NCBI RefSeq assembly: GCF_000004195.4
Contig: NC_030679.2
Span: 26,897,712 to 26,961,711, forward strand
DNA: 64,000 nucleotides
Direction of reading: 5' to 3'
Source of the DNA: Xenopus tropicalis
Lineage: Eukaryota; Chordata; Amphibia; Anura; Pipidae
Each line of letters starts with the position of its first letter. Within the stretch, counting starts at the first letter, position 1. Shown here in pieces: positions 1-12,900 of this stretch. Under the pieces are notes generated by a model, which saw nothing but the letters and a program-made list of their open reading frames with translations, had not been told where the DNA came from and made no database searches. The translations under genes and the position numbers were made by a program.

Positions 1-379
1 TATAATTACCCCTTATTGGGGGCAGAACAGCCCTATTGGGTTTATTTAATGGTTAAATGATTCCCTTTTCTCTGTAATAATAAAACAGTACCTGTACTTG
101 ATCCCAACTAAGATATAATTACCCCTTATTGGGGCAGAACAGCCCTATTGGGTTTATTTAATGGTTAAATGATTCCCTTTTCTCTGTAATAATAAAACAG
201 TACCTGTACTTGATCCCAACTAAGATATCATCCTTATTGGAGGCAGAACAGTCCTATTGGGTTTATGTAATATTTAAATAATGTTTTTAGCAGACTTTAG
301 GTATGAGATCCGAATTACGGACCCCTTACCTGGAAAACTCCAGGTCCCGAGCATTCAGGATAATGGGTCCCATACCTGT
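1..379. repeat. hAT-like non-autonomous element, 3' part with 113-bp internal tandem repeats
   Basis: The window opens inside this element. Units begin with TATAATTACCCCTTATTGG at positions 1 and 114, a period of 113 bp, and a degenerate third unit starts near 225. The right end reads GGGTCCCATACCTG near 366-379. This mirrors the CAGGTATGGGA start seen in related copies at 33793 and 49057. The same 113-bp units recur at 49199-49445. hAT affiliation is inferred from the CAGG...CCTG ends; no TSD can be checked because the left end is outside the window. Confidence 0.7.
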
Positions 380-1576
380 ATATTAAAATCAATAGCTACT
401 CAGACCTGCAGTATGAGGATTATATAGGTGTTATTTGATTTTAAACAAAATGAAGTTGTATAGCAGATTAGTCATATGCCAATTCAGTCTACAACATTCT
501 TCTGAAAAAGAAATGCACCAAATCTTTGACCGAATTGGAGCCTTTGTTAACAGGATTTGGCTGAATCCAAGAGAATGGCTGAACCGTATACAAACCCTAC
601 ATGAAGTAAAAAAATGCTTGATTTTTAGTTTGTGAATTTGAGCATGCAAGGTTCAAATTTGGTTTGGTATTTGCCCGAATCCCTTGAGGATGATCCGTGT
701 AATGGGCCAAACACCAAGTCGAAGGGTTTGGTGCATCCCTATTCTGAACACATTAATAGCATTCATTTAGAAAACGGGACCCTGACAGCAAGGGGGCACT
801 CAGTAACACAAGGGGAAAAGGATGATTTAGTCATGGGGAAGTGCAAATGACATTGAAGTGGGTGTGGGTGGAATTGCCTTAAGGGGGCAAGATAATAGGA
901 AGGCAGATTGGTCATGCCAAGAGTTTTGTCCAGGTTGTAGAACTTTAAAACCCAGACAGTCAATTTTGTACTGGGTTGCGACTGGGTTGTCTGGTTCCAG
1001 ACTGGACAGCTGGCAACTATAGATCTAGGTTAAATTGGATGGAGCCTTCATTGAGTTTTGTTGAGGCCTAAAGTTTTCTAATTTTCTTTTTTGTAGTGGT
1101 GGAAAGTTCATTGCAAACGCAATCCAAATTAGTAACCAAGGCTCTCATTACTCTAATTGGATTAGGCTAGGCAGTGTTAATTGTTGTGTATCACTTGTGG
1201 AAGACTGAACTATCTAAAGTACCCAGTAATTTCCCTCACTGCAGTAGGTTAAAGCAATCAGACTTCTGTCAAATGTCTAACTTTCAGTAGACTAATTGGT
1301 TGCTATGGGTTACAACCTGTTGCCCTATTTAGTATGTAATTTGCCTCTGTTTTAAGTCAGTTAGAGTGCTAATGTTAATCCTACATTAGTTAAGGAAGAG
1401 TATTTACATTAGGAGAAGATTTTCTTACATTTGGAGTATGTAGTTTACCCTATAGCTCAGTGATTGTCACATAGTGGTTGTTTTCATTCCAAGCCCCTCC
1501 TTGCAAGTTCAGTCTTTAGTCAAGTCCCCCCTTCAGGTGCCCAAGGCTACAGGTATAGGGAAACATTGATGTCAAT
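380..1576. other. Apparently single-copy non-coding stretch
   Basis: I see no gene here. Short open frames exist on both strands, but none has a recognisable domain. About 1290-1345 contains ATTGGTTGCTATGGGTTAC, a fragment of the foldback family also seen at 23263-23407 and 50408-50568. Confidence 0.5.
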
Positions 1577-2170
1577 CATGGGCCCTATGGGAGACTTTCA
1601 TTGGGCCAGGTTGGAGCTGCAGAGTGCCATTGAGCCCTATGGGAGGCTTTCCTTGGGCCAGGTTGGAGCTGCAGAGTGCCATTGAGCCCTATGGGAGACT
1701 TTCCTTGGGCCAGGTTGGAGCTGCAGAATGCCATTGAGCCCTATGGGAGACTTTCCTTGGGCCAGGTTGGAGCTGCAGAGTGCCATTGAGCCCTATGGGA
1801 GACTTTCCTTGGGCCAGGTTGGAGCTGCAGAGTGCCATTGAGCCCTATGGGAGGCTTTCCTTGGGCAGGGTTGGAGCTGCAGAGTGCCATTGAGCCCTAT
1901 GGGAGACTTTCCTTGGGCCGGGTTGGAGCTGCAGAGTGCCATTGAGCCCTATGGGAGACTTTCCTTGGGCAGGGTTGGAGCTGCAGAGTGCCATTGAGCC
2001 CTATGGGAGACTTTCCTTGGGCCAGGTTGGAGCTGCAGAGTGCCATTGAGCCCTATGGGAGACTTTCCTTGGGCCGGGTTGGAGCTGCAGAGTGCCATTG
2101 AGCCCTATGGGAGGCTTTCCTTGGGCCAGGTTGGAGCTGCAGAGTGCCATTGAGTCCTATGGGAGGCTTC
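1577..2170. repeat. 52-bp tandem repeat array, about 11 copies
   Basis: The unit contains TGAGCCCTATGGGAG, then ACTTTCCTTGGGC and GGTTGGAGCTGCAGAGTGCC. Successive GAGTGCC words lie 52 bp apart (for example 1622 and 1674). Units differ at a few positions: GAGACTTT versus GAGGCTTT, and GGCCAGG versus GGCAGGG versus GGCCGGG. The array ends abruptly near 2170. Short frames across it on both strands are repeat artefacts. Confidence 0.95.
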
Positions 2171-2179
2171 CAAAGTCAT

Positions 2180-2400
2180 GCATTGAAGTTTCAAAGTGAG
2201 AAAGGTTTTTGCGCCGTTTTCGATCGCATGGATACGAATATTTTGTAACTTTTGGATCGTAACCATGATATTTTCGTACGTCCAAGTAATAAATTTTGTG
2301 ACATTTTCGAACATCAGAAATTATCATGGTTACTCCGAATTTTTTCCAATCGTACTTTCCAATCGAACAATCCGAAATTCGTGCTTTAATGAATGGGCCC
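2180..2400. repeat. CGAA/TTCG-rich dispersed repeat, probable
   Basis: AT-rich sequence studded with TTCG, CGAA and CGTA words. It resembles the stretch at 60606-60900 in composition. It abuts the 52-bp array. No terminal repeats or TSD were identified, so the boundaries are approximate. Confidence 0.35.
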
Positions 2401-5000
2401 CATAGTGTCTAGAACATAATGATAGTGGGGGGGGGGCACTAGGTCCAAACCTGTTCTGTCTCCCTGCCTGTCTGCGAGGCGGCCAGCAGGGTTGCTCTGG
2501 GCAGGGTTGGACTGGGATGATGTGACACCAGGAAAAAACCAAGCAGGTCGGGTCCTCCGGCCCCCTGTGGGCACTCCCTCCACCCTTGATCGTCATAGCC
2601 ACATGGAGGATGGTACATGGGGTATGTGGCTTTGGGCTGGCATAAGCTGGCAGCCCCTGGTGGGCCCTGGACACCTCAATCTAACACTGGCCTAGGGTAC
2701 ATGGCCAGGCCTGGCACTGCCTCCTCTTGCCTCTGCTCAAAGCCACTCAAGGGGTGCCAGCGTTCAGAAACCACTGCTAAAGAACCTGGTATGTAAGGAG
2801 GAACTGACACTGCCATTCAGTATCTTAACTAACCTAAGCAGGGCACTCAAGTGAGTAAGCAGTGGCCTACACTCTCGTTTACATTTACGGTATAATTAGT
2901 GCACTTACAGTCTATACTTGTAGTGGCAATTTTTCCAGAGAAAGAACAAGGAGGGGGACTAGGGATGTCGCCACAAAACACAGGCCGAAAAATTCTAGGT
3001 AATTAAAGTACATTTCATCTTCTTTCAACCGGAATATGAGATGAAAGCAAAATTTGCGCCTTTGACGGCAGTACGATATGTGATCTATCTGTCAAACGCA
3101 TAAAGACAAGTATAACTAAAATACATCCTGATTTTTTTCCCCATATGATTTCCAAAGTGATACATCTGCTATCGGTTATTTTTACTGCCATAAACGGAAA
3201 TAAATACATTTATTGAAAATGTCACCGTTTGGAGGCCAAGCTGTATATGAATGAATGTGTACATCTGTCTAATGCTGATTTCTGAAAATCTTCATCCGCC
3301 CCCCCCCTACCTCCGATGCAGTCATTTAAAATCCTGTAATTTATGTTTTTTAGCCACAGCAGTGGAGATGAGCAGCTGGAATGCATTAGATGGAGAAAGC
3401 GGTGGCCTTATCACATAAATGAAGGACACTATGTTCACAAGCATCCTACAAATTGTTTTCATTTATGCTCTCTCTTAACTAAATCCATATCCTCAGCCTC
3501 CTATTTGCCCAAGGTCATAACAGGACATTTGAAATTAAATTTCCTTTGTTCTGACAGCCTGAAATGCAATTGTTGTTTTCCCCCCTTTATTCTCCCTCTC
3601 TCTTTCTCTGTATAAACAAATATATCTCCTAAAGACAAACTGTGTTTGTGACATGTTCATGGGAAGCACTTTTTTTTTTTTGGAATCCGCCTTTGGTGGT
3701 ACATCCACGGGCAGGAATACATCAGCCACCCATCCTGCTTGGAATAATGTTTGTTGGAAACATGACAAACGCTGTTCTGAATGAACCGCTGTGCTGCCAG
3801 GATATCTAAATTGTCATCTAGGGATTTTTTTTTTTTGTAATATTTATAATAGCGTTTTCTTTCTTCCGCTATAATGGATATAATTTCTCTCTAGAGGTTA
3901 TTTTTTTCCCTCCCTTTGACATAGCAACATCACTGGCTTCTGTTTCACGGCTATCGTCATTGCTGGGAGCAACTAGATTTTAATAGCAGAAAAGGTAGTT
4001 ATTGCAGAAACGCTTCACAATTCCCATCAGGAACAAAATAGCTATTGGATATCTGACTATAAGAGCAGTGAAGGAGAGACAGAATTGCGCCTTAAGGTTG
4101 CACGCAATAAACACCCAAGTGGACGCTTTCTGACTGATATCTTCTATTGAAGCCAGAACGGAAGCCGTCCTTGATTATTTCCAGATAGCACAGCTTCGCC
4201 AAGAGAGCTGCTGGATCAGTCTTAGCAACATATAGTCAAGTTAACCCCTTGCATCCCGTAGCCAGCTTTATCACTAATGTAATCTGTTATTTTAAACTGG
4301 TGAAACAGCTATGAGCTTCTCTCTTTGCCTGTAAATAAGCCGCTGATTTTCTTGGATTTACAAACACAGCTTACTGCCGGCTCAAAGCCTCCTTTCCTTT
4401 CATCAATACAGTTTATCTCCTATTTGTTTTGCCTTAACTAGAGGGAACGGGATGAAGGGTATAGCTGATCTTGTACAAAGATCAATCTCTTACAAATATG
4501 AATTTATACATAAGAAGAGTAGATGCCATATTGCTTTTATGTATTGAGGCATTCATCATACATTATTATAGAGTGCATGTAGTGACCTGTTTCATATCTG
4601 CCCCGGCCAAAAGACAGCTTTTTTCCTCCTGCCCTTTATTTGTTGATGTATTTAATACCTACTTGCATTATTATTCTTATTGTCTGTTCTTTGACTTAGG
4701 CCAGTGGCACACTAGGCTTTTTCTCCAACTGTGTTTTTACCCACGCATAGAAAAAGCCAGTACCCTCCATTTCGCAAACACAGGAAAAATGTTGGCAAAA
4801 ATTCATATTTTCCATGCCAAAATCTGCTCCCTTCATCCGCAGCCTTGTGCGCCACACGTCACAACAGTTGGGCAAGTTAGTAGTCCTTGGCAAACACAGT
4901 TTACTGCAAGTTTTATTCACAACCACATAGCACAGTGCAATGGCTGGCATCTGCCCATGAGCATTTAGCTAAGATTTGTAGTTTAAATGTCAGTGGTTAT
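2401..5000. other. Non-coding stretch; degraded repeat on the left, then apparently single-copy
   Basis: 2480-2700 has the GGTTGGACTGGGATGATG and GGGCCCTGG style of the dispersed family also seen near 56308 and 63205, but its ends are unclear. From about 2764 I see no repeat family. A 165-codon open frame at 4471-4968 (+) has no recognisable domain and I do not call it a gene. The part at 3840-4200 is listed separately as a possible conserved element. Confidence 0.45.
3840..4200. other. Candidate conserved non-coding element
   Basis: This is complex sequence with none of the repeat families recognised elsewhere, no tandem structure and no long open frame. It contains AT-rich motif clusters (ATATTTATAATAG, ATTTTAATAG, GATTATTTCC). 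That texture is typical of vertebrate regulatory conserved elements, but conservation cannot be judged from one sequence. Low confidence. Confidence 0.2.
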
Positions 5001-5711
5001 TGTGGGCAGAGATCATGGGGCCCAATGAACCGGAACGCAGTATAGGGAAGCAGGGCATGACGGGGCTAGGAGGGCAGCCCTTCCCCCCTCCTGTTTGGGT
5101 TTTTGTTTGATCTGGCCAATGAGACTACTGGATGTTTCCCGGGCTTAGCAAGGGGAGGAGCGAGCGAGGACAGCTTACCTGCCATTCGGTTCCAGGCAGC
5201 AGGAGGATCAACAGCTCGCAACGTCCCACCCTCCCTCCCTTTAATAGGGGGTTGTTGTCGTCGCAGTTAGCGGAGGGTACCTTACTCCGTGCCCCCAGGG
5301 GGAAGTTTAAAGGGGGGTACTTGTCAAGCAAGGAGAGTGTAGCCCGGTTGGCCTGGGGTCCTGAGCGGCAGTTAGCCTCGGTTTAGGTCGGGCGAAAAGG
5401 AGGCAGGAACCAGGCGTTAAATTCGGGCGCAGGGCCAGCCCCTTGGAGGCGAGTAAGGGATTGTTGTTTATGTAAATTGTTGGTTACTTAAAATGTTTGT
5501 TATACAAACGGTTTTGTCAAGTTAATAATGTTACAAATGTTAACTAATGTTAAGTTATTGTTAATAAATAAATAACTGCGGCCTTCTCTTCCCAGCTACG
5601 GTGTCCGAGTGTGTTGTTCGGGGAAAAGGTTAGGGGGTTAAGACGGGGGGAGGGGTAAGGGTTGCAGACTCGACGCTGCACCTGTCATGTGTCGTACCTG
5701 TTGAGTTCTCA
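5001..5711 (+). mobile_element. Probable solo LTR with 5-bp TSD
   Basis: The segment starts TGTGGGCAG and ends TTGAGTTCTCA, giving the TG...CA ends of an LTR. It is flanked on both sides by GTTAT (4996-5000 and 5712-5716), a 5-bp TSD. It is much more GC-rich than its surroundings. It contains a CCAAT word near 5116 and an AATAAA signal at 5563-5568, about 145 bp before the 3' end, which suggests plus orientation. No primer binding site, polypurine tract or internal coding region adjoins it, so recombination to a solo LTR is inferred. A caution is that TTATTGTGGG occurs near both ends, which could make part of the boundary match coincidental. Confidence 0.5.
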
Positions 5712-6950
5712 GTTATTTATTGTGGGAATGGTTTAATTTTCTGTTTAGGGGTTACTAATAATGAGGGGAGTGGGGCGGCCAGTGTTTGCAACACTCTAGG
5801 CTTTATGCAGGCAAACAAAATTAACAGGAGGTCGGCGGCCAGATCAACATTACTGGGGTGAGGAAATTAAATTGTTACCAACATGTGAAAGCAATGTTCC
5901 ATTACCTAGGAAGAATGTAGAATATAAAAAACTTCATATACTAGGATCAATCAATACTTCCTTGCACTATTAGAAGTGGAGAAAGTGTTCAGGGAATGCT
6001 TAGGAGGAGAAGGACAAGGGCAATTTATTATTGACATTGCATAGTTCCCGAGGGGTTAATTTTCTTCTCTAACATCAATTAATGTTTTTCGGTGCATTAT
6101 TTTTTTCGTATTTACATATATATGTATATACACATTTTTTAACACTCTTTTATTCCTTCCCTTTCCTTGGCAGCGACTCCCTATGCAGAATGTATACATG
6201 TTAAACCAATCATAAGCTTTAATGCTTGCTTAATAGGAAACAGCAGCCCTGTTCTGCCTTTATAGTTGAGCTGTCACTGCTCGCGGCTTTTATCTGCACC
6301 GTAGGACTGGTACTGTGTGTCTTTTCTATCCTTCATATTCTCTTAGTTTTACTTTAAAAGAGCCGAAACTGTCCATCATCTTTCCTGTGAGCACAAATGT
6401 GAATGTACAGGTATTAAGGATAACTGGCTGGCTGCTACACAGCAGATGTTGGACAGGTTCCTTATCTAGCTGTAATTCTGTAATTCTGTGAGAGGGTGAG
6501 ATTGCCTGTTCCTGTTTCATTTTTATAAATGCCCAAACTGTATCTAAGGCACGTAAGCATCTGGTTTGCATAGAGATGGGGCTATGCAGGATCATAAGGA
6601 ATCATACGCCAGTGTTTTCCCACAACTGACATGGTACAGACACACAGATTGCAGTCAGTTTGATCAGAAGCCAGCATGTGGAACGTGGGAGAAGATGAGA
6701 GGACACCCACACAAACTCCGTGTAGAGAGCGTGCTTATAGAGCCAAACCCCAGTCCCCAAGGCAGCAAGGGGGCAGTGCTAACCCCCCCCCCCCCATTTG
6801 CAGTCATCTTGATTCAGAATAATATATAATCACAAAATCTAGGCATATGCAGGAGGTAAAAATGCAAAATACCTAATTAAATCAACTGTTGATGTGGGAC
6901 ACTGTATTGTTACAAGCCCAAGACAACAGTAATATTCATCAATATATGTA
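5712..6950. other. Non-coding stretch before the minisatellite
   Basis: No gene was recognised. There is a TA-rich microsatellite near 6112-6135 and a run of about 14 C at 6782-6795. Short open frames at 6326-6595 (-) and 6566-6829 (+) have no domain features. Confidence 0.45.
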
Positions 6951-9900
6951 GATAATAGCCTCTGGGAAGGGACTGGGGCTGTGGAATAGCAGGTATAGTA
7001 GGGAGAGATGGTGCCTATAGTAGCAGTGGGGGGATAATAGCCTCTGGGAAGGGACTGGGGCTGTGGAATAGCAGGTATAGTAGGGAGAGATGGTGCCTAT
7101 AGTAGCAGTGGGGGGATAATAGCCTTTGGGAAGGGACTGGGGCTGTGGGATAGCAGGTATAGTGGAGAGAGATGGTGCATATAGTAGCAGTGGGGGATAA
7201 TAGCCTCTGGGAAGGGACTGGGGCTGTGGGATAGCAGGTATAGTGGAGAGAGATGGTGCCTATAGTAGCAGTGGGGGGATAATAGCCTCTGGGAAGGGAC
7301 TGGGGCTGTGGGATAGCAGGTATAGTAGGGAGAGATGGTGCCTATAGTAGCAGTGGGGGGATAATAGCCTCTGGGAAGGGACTGGGGCTGTGGGATAGCA
7401 GGTATAGTAGGGAGAGATGGTGCCTATAGTAGCAGTGGGGGATAATAGCCTCTGGGAAGGGACTGGGGCTGTGGAATAGAAGGTATAGTAGGGAGAGATG
7501 GTGCCTATAGTAGCAGTGGGGGGATAATAGCCTCTGGGAAGGGACTGTGGCTGTGGGATAGCAGGTATAGTGGAGAGAGATGGTGCATATAGTAGCAGTG
7601 GGGGGATAATAGCCTCTGGGAAGGGACTGGGGCTGTGGGATAGCAGGTATAGTGGAGAGAGATGGTGCCTATAGTAGCAGTGGGGGGATAATAGCCTCTG
7701 GGAAGGGACTGGGGCTGTGGGATAGCAGGTATAGTAGGGAGAGATGGTGCCTACAGTAGCAGTGGGGGGATAATAGCCTCTGGGAAGGGACTGTGGCTGT
7801 GGGATAGCAGGTATAGTAGGGAGAGATGGTGCCTACAGTAGCAGTGGGGGGATAATAGCCTCTGGGAAGGGACTGTGGCTGTGGGATAGCAGGTATAGTA
7901 GGGAGAGATGGTGCCTATAGTAGCAGTGGGGGTATAATAGCCTCTGGGAAGGGACTGGGGCTGTGGGATAACAGGTATAGTAGGGAGATATGGTGCCTAT
8001 AGTATAAGTGGGGGGATAATAGCCTCTGGGAAGGGACTGGGGCTGTGGGATAGATGGTATAGTGGAGAGAGATGGTGCCTATAGTAGCAGTGGGGGGATA
8101 ATAGCCTCTGGGAAGGGACTGGGGCTGTGGGATAGCAGGTATAGTAGGGAGAGATGGTGCCTATAGTAGCAGTGGGATAATAGCCTCTGGGAAGGGACTG
8201 GGGCTGTGGGATAGCAGGTATAGTAGGGAGAGATGGTGCCTATAGTAGCAGTGGGGGTATAATAGCCTCTGGGAAGTGACTGGGCCTGTGGGATAGCAGG
8301 TATAGTGGAGAGAGATGGTGCCTATAGTAGCAGTGGGGGGATAATAGCCTCTGGGAAGGGACTGGGTCTATGGGATAGCAGGTATAGTAGGGAGAGATGG
8401 TGCCTATAGTAGCAGTGGGGGGATAATAGCCTCTGGGAAGGGACTGTGGCTGTGGGATAGCAGGTATAGTAGGGAGAGATGGTGCCTATAGTAGCAGTGG
8501 GGGGATAATAGCCTCTGGGAAGGGACTGGGGCTGTGGGATAGCAGGTATAGTAGGGAGAGATGGTGCCTATAGTAGCAGTGGGGGTATAATAGCCTCTGG
8601 GAAGGGACTGGGGCTGTGGGATAGCAGGTATAGTGGAGAGAGATGGTGCCTATAGTAGCAGTGGGGGGATAATAGCCTCTGGGAAGGGACTGGGTCTGTG
8701 GGATAGCAGGTATAGTAGGGAGAGATGGTGCCTATAGTAGCAGTGGGGGGATAATAGCCTCTGGGAAGGGACTGGGGCTGTGGGATAGCAGGTATAGTAG
8801 GGAGAGATGGTGCCTATAGTAGCAGTGGGATAATAGCCTCTGGGAAGGGACTGTGGCTGTGGGATAGCAGATATAGTAGGGAGAGATGGTGCCTATAGTA
8901 GCAGTGGGGGGATAATAGCCTCTGGGAAGGGACTGGGGCTGTGGGATAGCAGGTATAGTAGGGAGAGATGGTGCCTACAGTAACAGTGGGGGATAATAGC
9001 CTCTGGGAAGGGACTCTGGCTGTGGGATAGCAGGTATAGTAGGGAGAGATGGTGCCTATAGTAGCAGTGGGGGGATAATAGCCTCTGGGAAGGGACTGTG
9101 GCTGTGGGATAGCAGGTATAATAAGGAGAGATGGTGCCTACAGTAACAGTGGGGGGATAATAGCCTCTGGGAAGGGACTGTGGCTGTGGGATAGCAGGTA
9201 TAGTAGGGAGAGATGGTGCCTATAGTAGCAGTGGGATAATAGCCTCTGGGAAGGGACTGTGGCTGTGGGATAGCAGGTATAGTAGGGAGAGATGGTGCCT
9301 ATAGTAGCAGTGGGATAATAGCCTCTGGGAAGGGACTGTGGCTGTGGGATAGCAGGTATAGTAGGGAGAGATGGTGCCTATAGTAGCAGTGGGGGTATAA
9401 TAGCCTCTGGGAAGGGAATGGGGCTGTGGGATAGCAGGTATAGTAGGGAGAGATGGTGCCTATAGTAGCAGTGGGGGTATAATAGCCTCTGGGAAGGGAC
9501 TGGGCCTGTGGGATAGCAGGTATAGTAGGGAGAGATGGTGCCTATAGTAGCAGTGGGGGGATAATAGCCTCTGGGAAGGGAATGGGGCTGTGGGATAGCA
9601 GGTATAGTAGGGAGAGATGGTGCCTATAGTAGCAGTGGGGGGATAATAGCCTCTGGGAAGGGACTGGGGCTGTGGGATAGCAGGTATAGTAGGGAGAGAT
9701 GGTGCCTATAGTAGCAGTGGGGGGATAATAGCCTCTGGGAAGGGACTGTGGCTGTGGGATAGCAGGTATAGTAGGGAGAGATGGTGCCTATAGTAGCAGT
9801 GGGATAATAGCCTCTGGGAAGGGACTGGGGCTGTGGGATAGCAGGTATAGTAGGGAGAGATGGTGCCTATAGTAGCAGTGGGATAATAGCCTCTGGGAAG

Positions 9901-12900
9901 GGACTGTGGCTGTGGGATAGCAGGTATAGTAGGGAGAGATGGTGCCTATAGTAGCAGTGGGATAATAGCCTCTGGGAAGGGACTGTGGCTGTGGGATAGC
10001 AGGTATAGTAGGGAGAGATGGTGCCTATAGTAGCAGTGGGATAATAGCCTCTGGGAAGGGACTGTGGCTGTGGGATAGCAGGTATAGTAGGGAGAGATGG
10101 TGCCTATAGTAGCAGTGGGGGTATAATAGCCTCTGGGAAGGGAATGGGGCTGTGGGATAGCAGGTATAGTAGGGAGAGATGGTGCCTATAGTAGCAGTGG
10201 GGGTATAATAGCCTCTGGGAAGGGACTGGGCCTGTGGGATAGCAGGTATAGTAGGGAGAGATGGTGCCTATAGTAGCAGTGGGGGGATAATAGCCTCTGG
10301 GAAGGGAATGGGGCTGTGGGATAGCAGGTATAGTAGGGAGAGATGGTGCCTATAGTAGCAGTGGGGGGATAATAGCCTCTGGGAAGGGACTGGGGCTGTG
10401 GGATAGCAGGTATAGTAGGGAGAGATGGTGCCTATAGTAGCAGTGGGGGGATAATAGCCTCTGGGAAGGGACTGTGGCTGTGGGATAGCAGGTATAGTAG
10501 GGAGAGATGGTGCCTATAGTAGCAGTGGGATAATAGCCTCTGGGAAGGGACTGGGGCTGTGGGATAGCAGGTATAGTAGGGAGAGATGTTGCCTATAGTA
10601 GCAGTGGGGGGATAATAGCCTCTGGGAAGGGACTGGGGCTGTGGGATAGCAGGTATAGTAGGGAGAGATGGTGCCTATAGTAGCAGTGGGATAATAGCCT
10701 CTGGGAAGGGACTGTGGCTGTGGGATAGCAGGTATAGTAGGGAGAGATGGTGCCTATAGTAGCAGTGGGGGGATAATAGCCTCTGGGAAGGGACTGTGGC
10801 TGTGGGATAGCAGGTATAATAAGGAGAGATGGTGCCTACAGTAACAGTGGGGGGATAATAGCCTCTGGGAAGGGACTGTGGCTGTGGGATAGCAGGTATA
10901 GTAGGGAGAGATGGTGCCTATAGTAGCAGTGGGATAATAGCCTCTGGGAAGGGACTGTGGCTGTGGGATAGCAGGTATAGTAGGGAGAGATGGTGCCTAT
11001 AGTAGCAGTGGGATAATAGCCTCTGGGAAGGGACTGTGGCTGTGGGATAGCAGGTATAGTAGGGAGAGATGGTGCCTATAGTAGCAGTGGGGGTATAATA
11101 GCCTCTGGGAAGGGAATGGGGCTGTGGGATAGCAGGTATAGTAGGGAGAGATGGTGCCTATAGTAGCAGTGGGGGTATAATAGCCTCTGGGAAGGGACTG
11201 GGCCTGTGGGATAGCAGGTATAGTAGGGAGAGATGGTGCCTATAGTAGCAGTGGGGGGATAATAGCCTCTGGGAAGGGAATGGGGCTGTGGGATAGCAGG
11301 TATAGTAGGGAGAGATGGTGCCTATAGTAGCAGTGGGGGGATAATAGCCTCTGGGAAGGGACTGGGGCTGTGGGATAGCAGGTATAGTAGGGAGAGATGG
11401 TGCCTATAGTAGCAGTGGGGGGATAATAGCCTCTGGGAAGGGACTGTGGCTGTGGGATAGCAGGTATAGTAGGGAGAGATGGTGCCTATAGTAGCAGTGG
11501 GATAATAGCCTCTGGAAGGGACTGGGGCTGTGGGATAGCAGGTATAGTAGGGAGAGATGTTGCCTATAGTAGCAGTGGGGGGATAATAGCCTCTGGGAAG
11601 GGACTGGGGCTGTGGGATAGCAGGTATAGTAGGGAGAGATGGTGCCTATAGTAGCAGTGGGATAATAGCCTCTGGGAAGGGACTGGGGCTGTGGGATAGC
11701 AGGTATAGTAGGGAGAGATGGTGCCTATAGTAGCAGTGGGGGGATAATAGCCTCTGGGAAGGGACTGTGGCTGTGGGATAGCAGGTATAGTAGGGAGAGA
11801 TGGTGCCTATAGTAGCAGTGGGATAATAGCCTCTGGGAAGGGACTGGGGCTGTGGGATAGCAGGTATAGTAGGGAGAGATGGTGCCTATAGTAGCAGTGG
11901 GGGGATAATAGCCTCTGGGAAGGGACTGTGGCTGTGGGATAGCAGGTATAGTAGGGAGAGATGGTGCCTATAGTAGCAGTGGGATAATAGCCTCTGGGAA
12001 GGGACTGGGGCTGTGGGATAGCAGGTATAGTAGGGAGAGATGGTGCCTATAGTAGCAGTGGGATAATAGCCTCTGGGAAGGGACTGGGGCTGTGGGATAG
12101 CAGGTATAGTAGGGAGAGATGTTGCCTATAGTAGCAGTGGGGGGATAATAGCCTCTGGGAAGGGACTGTGGCTGTGGGATAGCAGGTATAGTAGGGAGAG
12201 ATGGTGCCTATAGTAGCAGTGGGATAATAGCCTCTGGGAAGGGACTGGGGCTGTGGGATAGCAGGTATAGTAGGGAGAGATGGTGCCTATAGTAGCAGTG
12301 GGGGGATAATAGCCTCTGGGAAGGGACTGGGGCTGTGGAATAGAAGGTATAGTAGGGAGAGATGGTGCCTATAGTAGCAGTGGGGGATAATAGCCTCTGG
12401 GAAGGGACTGGGGCTGTGGGATAGCAGGTATAGTGGAGAGAGATGGTGCATATAGTAGCAGTGGGGGGATAATAGCCTCTGGGAAGGGACTGGGGCTGTG
12501 GAATAGAAGGTATAGTAGGGAGAGATGGTGCCTATAGTAGCAGTGGGGGGATAATAGCCTCTGGGAAGGGACTGGGGCTGTGGGATAGCAGGTATAGTGG
12601 AGAGAGATGGTGCATATAGTAGCAGTGGGGGGATAATAGCTTCTGGGAAGGGACTGGGGCTGTGGGATAGCAGGTATAGTGGAGAGAGATGGTGCCTATA
12701 GTAGCAGTGGGGGGATAATAGCCTCTGGGAAGGGACTGTGGCTGTGGGATAGCAGGTATAGTAGGGAGAGATGGTGCCTACAGTAGCAGTGGGGGGATAA
12801 TAGCCTCTGGGAAGGGACTGTGGCTGTGGGATAGCAGGTATAGTAGGGAGAGATGGTGCCTATAGTAGCAGTGGGGGGATAATAGCCTCTGGGAAGGGAC

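Noticed and set aside
4471..4968. 165-codon plus-strand frame
   Set aside because: No domain, no splice or poly(A) context, and an overlapping open frame on the other strand; fits chance in single-copy DNA.
4996..5716. CpG-island promoter of a gene
   Set aside because: GC-rich, but the TG...CA ends, 5-bp TSD and poly(A) signal fit a solo LTR better, and no gene follows.
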